Origin: Capitella teleta
Lineage: Eukaryota > Annelida > Polychaeta > Capitellidae
Length of the DNA stretch: 64,000 nucleotides
Direction: 5' to 3'
NCBI GenBank assembly: GCA_000328365.1
Contig: KB299289.1
Coordinates: 295,537-359,536 of the forward strand
The position numbers were made by a program, and so were the translations under genes. Below, in pieces: positions 54,835 to 64,000 of the stretch. The stretch's first letter is position 1. Every line of letters starts with the position of its first letter. The notes beneath the pieces were generated by a model. It had not been told where the DNA came from. It ran no database searches and saw only the letters and a program-made list of their open reading frames with translations.

Positions 54835-55938
54835 GTATGCAGTACTGCCCATTGGTCAAGGAGACAGCAACATCATTCAATGCCCGGATGGAACACTCGG
54901 CATCTATGATTTGAGATCCCGAAACAAAAACACGGTCGGGTTCTGGAGAAAGAACCAGATCATCAACTTCCCTGACTGTCGTTTCCAGGATATTCGCAAC
55001 ATCATCGTCAGTCACAACTGTTTCGACCACCTGAACCATCTTGCGGACGTCTTATAGCCTATGATCTGTCACCGACGCGTCGAAGCAACCTGATCGTCGA
55101 TGCATCGAGTTTAAGACTATAAACATTTGGGCGGGGCTAAATATGCATGTATGTGAGCATTCATTGCGTCTAAAAGGGGTGGCAGTTGAGAACTTGTGAG
55201 TGACCGAGAACTCATGCTCCCTCACTTGAGAGGGCACTGCATGTCAATGTGGTCATGCTTGATTAACAGTACGTGGAACCTGACCGTTGATGCATCGACC
55301 GTCAGGTTGCTTCGACGCGTCGGTGACAGATCATAGGCCTTCAGGCAAAAGAAAAGACCTGCCAGGTCTGAAGAATACTTACATTTCTCGCACAGAAGCT
55401 GATGTGCAACCAACAATGGCGAAATTGTTAGATGCGATGGAGCTTCACAACCGTCTTTGATTGGTCAACGGTGGTTTTGCGTGCGGAATGAATGGGGTCA
55501 ACTGCGGTGAGATTGACCTTTGCCCCTATTATCCGAGCATCAAGGCGAAGATTCTCTCAGCCAATTGTGGCCAGCAATGCAATTTAACACGTGGCAACGC
55601 TAACATCGACATCATTGTTCTGAAATTAAGCTACCATGACGTCAGCGTCATGTTGAACGCAGATCTTGAATATTTCTACCCAACGTTGAATGAGAAAGGA
55701 CCCCAAAGAGCGCTATATGGTCAACTACTATGGCGAAGAACTGCACGGGACTGTCCTGCAGTTATCGCACCACGGAAGTTTCTTCAAAGCAAACAAACCC
55801 GTGCTGTTGGATGCTATGCGAACGAAAGCCATTACGTCATCAGGGAACTTTGAATACCGCCATCATCTCTGCCCAGCCATTGACCACATCATATACGAGG
55901 TGTTCTCGCAGGATTTTTCTTTTGATTGGTTGGGCTGA
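54835..55938 (+). pseudogene. Decayed metallo-beta-lactamase-fold gene
   Basis: After an acceptor (actttccag, 54834) a frame reads RYAVLPIGQGDSNIIQC, then FQDIRNIIVSHNCFDHLNHL, the N-terminal half of a ComEC-like MBL domain. The frame ends at a TAG at the edge of a 282-bp inverted-repeat insertion (55057-55338). Beyond it come VQPTMAKLLDAMELHNRL, an in-frame TGA (55458-55460), then LVNGGFACGMNG to SVMLNADLEYFYPTLNE. A frame change near 55690 leads to ELHGTVLQLSHHGSFFKANK and a terminal stop at 55938. The usual HxDxDH motif is HNCFDH here, so a metal ligand position is also lost; the later HHGS motif is kept. A short ORF starting MLTFFGLLLIFSLGW at 54522 could be an old signal exon but was not joined. 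A live gene with an unusual splice pattern is less likely. Confidence 0.6.
55057..55338. mobile_element. 282-bp inverted-repeat insertion
   Basis: The first 37 bp (GCCTATGATCTGTCACCGAC and on) are repeated perfectly inverted at the right end, and similarity continues to about 50 bp. It lies inside the MBL-fold pseudogene. A target-site duplication is not clear (CTTATA left, CTTCAG right), so the superfamily is unassigned. Confidence 0.65.
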
Positions 55939-56361
55939 AAGCTAATTCACCATCACCCCTTTAATATATTGTGCTCCGGGCTCAATTGTCGACGTTCAAT
56001 ATTTTTAGTCGTTAAGGATTTGTTCTGCTCATGCGGTACCATTAAAATACGTCGCCGGAGCGGATGAATACACCGAATGCAGCTTTTGTAAATACATAAT
56101 TTATTCATAGCCGAAATATAACAAAGGGAAAAAAAGAAGATGAAATAAAAACGAAAGTAATGATAAACAAAGAAAAATACAAAAATATAAAAGAAAAATC
56201 AGCAAAAGTAAAATGCGACAGGAATGTAAATGATACAAGTAAAATAATCAAAATAAAAAGCACCAACGCTGATATAAATAACTGTATAATACTATGCAAT
56301 ACATTGGATTTTTGATCCCAATTAAGCCAACCGCTGGCGCGAAAGTAAAATCCCATATTTC
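55939..56361. other. Convergent spacer
   Basis: A 423-bp spacer between the MBL pseudogene and the beta-propeller gene, A-rich at 56100-56250. Nothing else is seen. Confidence 0.45.
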
Positions 56362-56367
56362 TTTATT
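56362..56367 (-). terminator. Poly(A) signal overlapping the stop codon
   Basis: On the minus strand CTAATAAAG holds both the TAA stop (56368-56366) of the beta-propeller gene and AATAAA (56367-56362), so the 3' UTR would be only as long as the cleavage distance. Confidence 0.5.
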
Positions 56368-58507
56368 AGATGTCTTGATCAGCAGATTGCAGAGAAATTG
56401 GTTGCAATTTCATGGCCAGTGACGTCACGAAGGTCGATGACCGACGCTTCTTGGTCTCCTTTGAGTCGGATTTATTTCGACATGTTTTCACTTTTGGTGA
56501 CGTCACATCAACGTCATCAATGACGAGTTTCGTGTTCCCTTTTACCCTGTATTGGCAAAATTATCTTAATTTCCGAGTTTCATCATTCAAAAAAGCCAAC
56601 CTGTAGCAATCTGCAAGAACACAAGTCTCTAGTTCATCAACAATGTATGTCTTCCCAAGCTCTTTCCACGTAAACGGTAACGCCACATTCTTAGAATCTA
56701 TTAAAAAGCGGCGTTGATTAAAATCACATGAAATGTCTTGCCATACCATCATATCCAGGCATGAGAGTGCGTCCGACCACCTCACCATCCAGCTCAATAC
56801 ACTCAACCAATAGTGAGGTTGGGAGCTCAGCGCTCAGCTTAGGAGGCTGGTTGTGGACTACATTGATGTCATCGGGAATTGTAACCACTTTGGGACACCT
56901 ATTGCGACCAGCCTGACGAACAACATAAAGTCTTAACACGCAAATCCCTTGCTTCTTGAACTCACAATTGCTTGCGTGATGGCCAACTCTGACAAATCCA
57001 CGCAGTACATACTGTCCCAAAACGTGTATAAACGTCGATTGTCATCGCAGATCTAGCGTTAAACAAACCAATGAGTGAATAACAGCAATTAGAAACTTGA
57101 TTACCATGGAAACCGCATCATCAAGACGCCCATAAAAGTTCATCCTCGCAATTTCAGTTCCATCTTCAACATTGAACACACTGAAAATATGACTGTAAAT
57201 GAGGAATGATTTCCACAACACACCACTTACATTGTTGGGCATGTACCAGTGAGGAGTATTCCTCCACCGACAGCAATGCCTGAAGCCTTCTGTCGGTTGG
57301 GAGCAAAGTCTTTGACTGCGTCACCGGTCTCAGCATCAAATTGACGAATCTTGCCAGAAACTTCAATATAAACATACTTCCCGTGCTGGCAAGAAACCAG
57401 ATTATTTGATGCACGATGCTAATCATATGTATGCTCACCACTACACCACGGTGTATGACATTGGCTCTGCCCCCATCAAGACTGAACTCCCATATCAGGG
57501 AACCAACGTCCAGGGAGTACTTGCACACTCGCTTCTTGAATGCTACGTATAGGCCTGATTGATCAGCGTGGAACTGCATTGCGTGGACAGGAAATGGAAG
57601 GTTGACTGAATTAAAACGATCTCACCAGTTGACGGTGTCCCTCTGAACACTCCTTATGCCAAAGAAGTTCTCCAGTCACTGAGAGAACAACGATGCTTCC
57701 GTGGTTATCAACCAAAGCTAAACATCCGTCTGTCATTGTAGCATGGTGGACCTGGAGGTAATGAATATTCATATATATTCTGAGAACTTATCAAATTTAA
57801 CACTCACAGAATCACCAAAATCGACCAAATCAAACATTAACCGCACTTCGTCGTCAAATATCTCTGCAAAGCTCTGATGAAATACTATGAAGATGTTAAT
57901 TTTACGCTTAATTACCATAGAGTGACCCCTTCCATTGGTCTACGGTGTATTTCGGGTGGCACCAGGCATACAAGTGGTCACCATCTCGAAACACAGCTCC
58001 GACTTGATCTGGAAATTGCCACTGCTTCTTCAAAGAACCTCCATCTACGTTGAAAATGAGCACTGCAATACAACCAATTTTCAAAATCTAAATCAAAACA
58101 AAAGCACGTGGCTCACAGCGGCCATCTTTTGTTCCCACAATGCACTGGTTCTTGTCTACCAGGAGGGAAGTCCCGTCCGTGTTAGCGTCCGCTTTCCACA
58201 GAATCGGGGCAATCTGTGTTAGGATGAATATTGTGCCACTTTTTTTCTTCGGATCCGTAAAGGAAACTTACGAAGACATTGCGGCCGTATTCAACAGTCA
58301 AGTCTTTCTCCCAATCATACCGTGTTCGCTTTGTTTCGGCTGAATTGTTGTTTTCTTTTGTTGTGCTACGGTATTCGAATTTCCTGTGGTGTCACACTTT
58401 GTATGATGCGGGGTCGGATGCTTAGATTGGGCTCACCGTTTCCGGATGTGAGATGATCCGGCTCTGGCGTTGCTTTCTGTCAAGATGTCCTCTTTCGACA
58501 ACTCCAT
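56366..58507 (-). CDS. PQQ-type beta-propeller protein, 13 exons
   Basis: Thirteen exons join in phase: 58507-58437, 58383-58272, 58213-58117, 58062-57916, 57863-57808, 57751-57626, 57573-57439, 57385-57231, 57180-57105, 57052-56966, 56912-56747, 56697-56601, 56546-56366, for 501 residues. All twelve introns are about 50-58 bp. There is no signal peptide. From about residue 60 on, repeats of the quinoprotein/PQQ propeller type occur: GRLLIFNVDGGSLKKQWQFP, GSIVVLSVTGELLWHKE, KRVCKYSLDVGSLIWEFSLD, GKIRQFDAETGDAVKDFA, TIVFNVEDGTEIARMNF. The C-terminal 60 residues are basic and Ser-rich. No catalytic site or orthologue is recognised; a cytosolic or nuclear scaffold is a guess. The repeat style resembles BamB-like bacterial propellers, but the gene is fully intron-split. 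A 5' UTR acceptor lies at 58550. Confidence 0.87.
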
Positions 58508-58549
58508 TTTGATTTGTATTTTCAATTTTACAAATCACGTATCTCCGCG

Positions 58550-60215
58550 CTGGAAATATAAATGACGGAATTTATTTGTTTCCATCGACGACCAATGGAA
58601 AGAATAAACGAAAAAATAAAAACCTGCGGCTGTGAATATGATTGCACTCTCAGCGCCAGACAGCCACAGTATAAGAACAGAGCAAATCATAACGTACCAT
58701 AAATACATGTAGTACAAACCCTTGCAAATCATGAAATCATAACGGGTCGGATATTAAAGGGATGGGGAACTGAATTTTAAGTGATGTTCTATTGACTCAT
58801 AGCACCAATTGATAGCATTCCGTGCCAAAAACACCATGCCTGGATGCAAGCATAAGGAAATAATGCATTCCGAATATCGGGGTTAGCATTGCGCCTATGG
58901 GAGAATGGTTTCCATTGCGAAGTATAGGAGGCAAACGTCAGCTGATGGCTTGGTTTGGCTGATGGCTGATTGGTCCCGTTCCCCTCGTGAAGCTATCGAT
59001 TTCAGCCAATCAGAGCAGATCATCTTCGCCATAAAAGGACATCTTTGTTGTTTACGAAACGAAAGCGCATGCGTGGTGCACTCTGGCTGACCTTTTTACT
59101 GTTTCAGGATGAGAAACATGGTAGGTGTCCTAGAAAATCGCTTGGTAAAATAAGAAAAATAGCGAAAAATATTTTTTTTTCGCGCCTGACTGGTGGCAAA
59201 ATGATTATTCTATCTATTTCCGAAAAGAAAATAAAAAAATATCCAGGGGTTTAGTCGCAGGACACGCTGATATGACGAGGCCCATTTTAAAAGATGGGGA
59301 ACTCGGTGTTTCATCACAGCTCCTGACGTCACGCCTAGTTAGCAATATATCTCCCGCGAAATCGTTAGCGATGATATTTCTTGTGTGGGTCAGGCATAGG
59401 AATCATTTTTGGTGCATCAAATAACGACTCAAAGTCCATTTTTAACCAGTTCTCCCTCCCTTTAAGACATAAAGATCCATCTATATTCATACTTCATTGC
59501 ATCAGCATGCCCTTCATGATTTGTCCTGGGCGTATTCGCACCGCGATGTTTATGGCGGGAAAAACGTCGAGGGGTAAGCGTTCTATCTGACATCAGATAC
59601 GACCACGCTAAACAGTCCTATTCGCGACTTATTTGGATTGCAATTCGTGATCGTACATACAATGCTAATAGATAAGACAAAATATTTAGAAATAATTATG
59701 TAGTGATAAGAATTACAAAGGAGTGTCCCAATATATTATAAGTGGGCTTTACTCTTCGTTGGAACGCAGTGCATTTTTTTTATATCTCTCTGATGTATGT
59801 GTCTTATCGAATGCATGTTTTATAGGCCTATATGTATGTCTCATCAAGGGAGCATGCCATTTTGCAGGCTTACGATATCTCACATATATAAGTGTACTGT
59901 GGCCACACTAAGAACTGAACATAGCAGCCCCCGCCCCCTCTACGGGGGGTACGCCAATATTAGTATATATCACGAGTAAAATTTGTAAATGTAACTTGTA
60001 AGTTTATAATCCTAACCCCCTCCTAACCTCTCTGTATTACTTGGATCACTGAATTACGGGGCTAAAGGCCCGTTTTATTCGTGCTGTTCCCCTATGACAA
60101 TGGGATAACTTGCGGTTATATATATATACGTGGGCCATTCTAAAACATTATAAAATCAGCTGATCTATTACAGCGTTGTTTCAAATAAAACAGCAGTAGA
60201 CGAACAGCAACTTAC
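58550..60215 (-). other. Probable leader intron of the beta-propeller gene
   Basis: It runs from a donor (ATCAA|gtaagt, 60215-60214 on the minus strand) to an acceptor (tatttccag) just before the untranslated bases of the first coding exon at 58549. It contains the inverted MITE copy at 58758-59461. The link is inferred from matching strand and splice signals. Confidence 0.45.
58758..59461 (-). mobile_element. 704-bp TTAA-flanked MITE, family 1 copy 3
   Basis: Full-length and inverted relative to copies 1 and 2. TTAA at 58754-58757 and 59462-59465; CRE palindrome at 59324-59331. On the plus strand it shows CCAAT boxes, ATAAAAGG at 59031-59038 and a tttttactgtttcag acceptor-like tract. Confidence 0.92.
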
Positions 60216-60282
60216 TTGATTTCCTATAAGGTCCTTCACTCACGATGATCGTGTGATGCTGAAGCCGGCTTCTCTATTTATA
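60216..60282 (-). promoter_or_regulatory. TATA promoter and leader exon, minus strand
   Basis: TATAAATA (60282-60275) stands about 30 bp before a likely start site near 60248. The leader runs to ATCAA|gtaagt, last exon base 60216. Just upstream on the minus strand is TTTGGCGC (60303-60296), an E2F-type site. The first minus-strand coding exon downstream is that of the beta-propeller gene. Confidence 0.5.
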
Positions 60283-60303
60283 CGCAAATTCAAATTGAGC
60301 GCC

Positions 60304-61803
60304 AAACGCTTTTGCGGTATTTTAAACGCAGCAATTTTTTCCTCGTCACTTTCTCTGAGTGAACGGAGCGGAGCGGAGAAGGAAATGCCTTCAATGGTGC
60401 TGATATTTTTTTCTCCACTGAACTATCATACTTTGCGGTTGGTTGCTCGTGCATAGGGACGATTATTCTTCTAAATATGCTAATTACCTTTCACTTTTTT
60501 TCTTCTCCTTCCTTTTCGGTTGCAGGCTTCACACGTATAATAAATTTTGAATATTTTTGTGATGCACAATTTTTCTCGGGGAGTTCTGTTTACCGTGATT
60601 GTGATCTACGGTTAAAGCGTTATTATTGCTTTTTACATGTATAAGTTATTCCAGGTTAGGATTGAACCATATTGAAACGAAGGCTTGAATTCAAATATAT
60701 TCAATAGCACGGATCTTGTAACTGCCACTGGTGCTAAAAATTCGTTTAATCAGTAGGTCTACCAAGCAATCGCAGAAATTTAAGCAGATGCCATGCTTTT
60801 ATTTTTCTCAGTTGTGGTCAGTACTGTGCCATAAACGTTGACCCAATTAAATGGAGCACGTGACATTATTCCGTGCAGATCAAATAGCGTTTGTTAAACT
60901 CCAACCAAAACAAACTCAAAATTCGTTGTCAGTGAACCCTTCGCAGGCGAGACGAGGAAAAAATACAAATGTTTATCTGTCGTAGTTTCATATCAAAACA
61001 GCACTTAGAAACAGTGGAATGTTTGATTCACGAGGCAAATTAAACCTTGGTACATGTATATTGAAATCCGTGTGATATCGGATTAACCACATGAGCGGAT
61101 CATTGATCCAGAGCGTCGTCAATCCCTTGATATCCAAAGAGGTGTTGCGAATATAGGGTGGCCCAATGGTAACTATAATCTATATCAAGTCACTGTTAAA
61201 AAGCTTAGGAGAGCGATGATTTCAACAACAACAAAACCTGATTATAATAACCTCAGAGATGGCAGTAACTTACTACTAGTAAATTACTGCCATAATACGA
61301 GGTTGCCTCGAGAAGATGCATACAGCGTGGCTCAATATTGCTCAAAGAAAGCATAACTGTAGAGTTTAAGCATTTGTCAAGTTTTCAGGGGTGACGTATG
61401 TGTGTACAACAGTGCAAATGATGTACACGAGCGCCAGTGCAATACAAAACATGGTATGATTCTGCTCTGAAGGAAGTACTGTTGCCTGCCCGGGGTGGGG
61501 AGAACACATGCTCTCTGTCTAAATGACCAGCATCGCAATCCAGTCCCAGTAAGTGGCAGCCTTTTTTGGGCTACCAAAGGAATGAAGGACTGCTCTGGAT
61601 ACGTGAAGCATGAAGTATTGATTTCACTGATAGGCCCATCAAAGCAAGATGGAGTGTAACATATGGAAAACATTATTCTATAATGGTCATTTGAGCCAAG
61701 AAGAGAGCACTGGCACTTGCCTATATTTATGTTCATTGTGGGAATTAAACATAAATTATAATAGGAAAACGTAACCAATTACAACCAATTACACATGTCC
61801 ATG
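60304..61803. other. Intergenic DNA, no gene supported
   Basis: AT-rich. The 133-codon minus frame at 61377-61778 has no domain or splice context. Confidence 0.35.
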
Positions 61804-61807
61804 TTAA

Positions 61808-62203
61808 AGAGGACCTCTGTTCATTTCGGAACCTTTTTAGATCGATACTATGGGCTTTTGTGAGTGACGAGAGACCATATTTTGACAGATTTGGTTTACT
61901 GTGAATGGTATTCAAGACAAAATAAAATACGTATTTCCTGCTCAGACAAAATAGCTTGAAGCAAAGGAACTGCTGAAAGATCTGCTCACTCGACGGCTCC
62001 CATTGTTAACAATAGGATAATTACCTTGGTCACGTCACCAGTCTGAAATCGAAGAAGAAAGCGAGATTTTAGACCTGTCAAATTCGATGTATCGAGTATC
62101 TAGGAATTAGCCTACAGCAAGCGTATTGTCTAAAACCATGTTAGTCCTTTTGGGTTGCATTCTCTATCATCCGTTACTAGCTCAAAACAATCAAAGGTCC
62201 TCT
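61808..62203 (+). mobile_element. TTAA-flanked MITE, family 2 copy D
   Basis: A 396-bp element, TTAA at 61804-61807 and 62204-62207, with ends AGAGGACCTCTG and AAAGGTCCTCT (one change). It shows small internal deletions relative to copies B and C. Confidence 0.88.
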
Positions 62204-62207
62204 TTAA

Positions 62208-62786
62208 TTTACAGTATTTGCCAAGTTTTATCGAAATCATTAAATCCAAAGTTGATCTATTGCTCCCACAAATGCGAACCCTGCAACCTTTTATGGTAAT
62301 TTTTACGATTTCAGCCAAATTTTATAAAACAGGATAATTCAGGCTCACTTTTTTTAATTCACAGACAGAGCATCATTTATTTCTTTAGTGAGATCATAAT
62401 ATAGTGCTATGCTAGGAATATAATTATTATCAAAGCATTTAATAAGAGTGATATAATCATCTAAATTCATGCAGAAATATGTGGGTACAGTCAATATTTT
62501 CATTATTATATCACTCGATAATATCCACTCAGGAACACTTATAGTAATATACATTGAACTCAAGTATTAACCAAGCAAAATTGTAAGACAGCAGCAGATG
62601 CCTCAAGTATAATTGTCTTTTCCACATTGCACCAATATTCAACATATGTTGCGAATTATTTCTTTTTATGCATAGCTGTGTGGCTTTTCGATCAAATGAT
62701 GTGCAGGTATTTTTAATGCATCTCCCTGGAACAATTTCTGTGTTAACTAAATTTGTTGTCCACGGAAATCCATCTAATTATCATGT
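62208..62786. other. AT-rich spacer between MITE copies
   Basis: No coding or repeat feature was recognised between the family-2 copy D and the truncated family-1 copy. Confidence 0.4.
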
Positions 62787-63222
62787 CGCCATAAAAGGAC
62801 ATCTTTGTTGTTTACGAAACGAAAGCGCATGCGTGGTGCACTCTGGCTGACCTTTTTACTGTTTCAGGATGAGAAACATGGTAGGTGTCCTAGAAAATCG
62901 CTTGTTAAAATAAGAAAAATAGCGAAAAATATTTTTTTTTCGCGCCTGACTGGTGGCAAAATGATTATTGTATCTATTTCCGAAAGGAAAATAAAAAAAA
63001 TATCCAGGGGCTTAGTCGCAGGACACGCTGATATGACGAGGCCCATTGTAAAAGATGGGGAACTCGGTGTTTCATCACAGCGACTGACGTCACGCCTAAT
63101 TAGCAATACATCTCCCGCGAAATCGTTAGCGAGGATATTCCTTGTGTGGGCCAGGCATAGGAATCATTTTTGGTGCATCAAATAACGACTCAAAGTCCAT
63201 TTTTAACCAGTTCTCCCTCCCC
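62787..63222 (-). mobile_element. TTAA MITE family 1, truncated copy 4
   Basis: About 436 bp matching copy 3 from its ATAAAAGG region to its right end, closed by TTAA at 63223-63226. The other roughly 270 bp of the element are missing and no TTAA is found at the break. The CRE palindrome is kept at 63085-63092. Confidence 0.88.
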
Positions 63223-63226
63223 TTAA

Positions 63227-64000
63227 GTGGTAAAACTAAGTTCGGGAGGAGTTACCGGTTTAATGCTATTGTGTCAATACCTAGAAGGAGCCTTCCAGAC
63301 AGGAGCAATGCTCTGGAAGGCGTTATGAAAAAAAAGAAAAAAAGAAAAAAAAAAAGAAAAAAAAAGCGTTATGAAAAAGAAAAAGAAAAAACGTTATGAC
63401 TGTAAAGCGGAAAAAGAGCACTTGTTGCGTTATGATTAGGAATCAACGACGCTATACACTCGCATTTCGCGTTTGTGATGCTTTCGTTTTCGATAAAGTT
63501 TCGGAAAAATCATAAACAATTCATAAAAGTCATGTTGCAAGGTTCGTTTATCACTGATCAAATTTCCTGCCATGTCTTATACGTTACTTGGCAGATAGCC
63601 AAATCCGATTTACGCTACTTAAGTTAAGTTCAGCAAAAATGCGTTTGTGGAATCGATCTAACTTGAAAACTTAACGCCTGGAGGACTTAAGTCCCAAAGT
63701 TAAGTTTCTTTCTGGAATCGGCCCCAGACGTTGCAAGAAAGTGCTAAAAGAGGCCCATAATCACAAATCAGTTATATCGGTAGAAGTGCGCTCAATCAAA
63801 AACTAGTAGAGCCAAAGAAACAATGCAGCAACCTTAGATCTCGTGAATAGTTTCTCTACCTAACTTCTAAATTTCATGTCTCTAGTATTGCGTTCTATGA
63901 CAGGCCGATAACTTTTCGAACAATCCTCGCAGCAGAGAATTATGTTGATATCTTTATCTTATAGAGAGGGTAGAGGTCCGGTGACCTTAGAGCACTCGAA
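63227..64000. other. Intergenic DNA with A/G-rich run
   Basis: It contains a small perfect-arm hairpin (CCTTCCAGA/TCTGGAAGG, 63291-63320), an A/G-rich run (63328-63395) and, at 63600-63725, TTAAGTT-rich sequence ending in GGAATCGGCCCC that resembles the edge of a DNA-transposon remnant. No gene was seen. Confidence 0.35.

Noticed and set aside
61377-61778. 133-codon minus frame, Cys-rich
   Set aside because: No recognisable domain or splice signals, and the composition is uneven. Probably chance.

Overview
This window is nuclear DNA of an AT-rich animal genome. Protein genes are split by many GT-AG introns, a large share only about 45-60 bp long. Intergenic DNA is full of short inverted-repeat DNA transposons (MITEs), tRNA-like SINE pieces and microsatellites. 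Clear orthologues of animal genes (INPP5E with a CaaX tail, FBXO38, TEX52) and a candidate amidated-peptide precursor point to an invertebrate metazoan. The phylum cannot be fixed from the sequence. No retrovirus, LTR element, Polinton or CRISPR array was seen.

Layout. 0-3.3 kb: a Tigger-like MITE and the signal-peptide exon of a minus-strand secreted-protein gene. 4.5-5.2 kb: the first copy of a 704-bp TTAA-flanked MITE. 7.9-15.3 kb: a CRE/CCAAT/TATA promoter with a leader exon, then a secretory precursor ending in an LRF-Gly-Lys tail. 19.0-21.4 kb (minus): INPP5E in ten coding exons. It shares an NRF1/ETS-type divergent promoter with FBXO38 (plus, 24.9-29.0 kb, twelve coding exons). The FBXO38 message starts with a separate 66-residue membrane-protein frame that overlaps the FBXO38 start by 11 nt. 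30.3-31.2 kb (minus): TEX52. 33.3-33.8 kb: an unrecognised three-exon gene for a 105-residue membrane microprotein. 34.6-39.3 kb: a large coiled-coil protein with repeated RPxSA-type motifs.

43.2-50.3 kb (minus): a seven-exon immunoglobulin-superfamily gene with a signal peptide, three Ig domains and a GPI-type tail. 51.9-52.7 kb: an inverted-repeat unit around a 160-bp tandem repeat. 54.8-55.9 kb: a decayed metallo-beta-lactamase-fold gene interrupted by a 282-bp inverted-repeat insertion. 56.4-58.5 kb (minus): a 13-exon PQQ-type beta-propeller gene, probably driven from a TATA promoter at 60.3 kb. 58.8-63.2 kb: further MITE copies.

Three or four of the genes in the 19-39 kb block (INPP5E, TEX52, the coiled-coil gene) are ciliary or flagellar by family or by motif style. 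Apart from shared promoters, the neighbours do not form a pathway that the sequence proves. All exon models were built by hand from splice signals and phase continuity.
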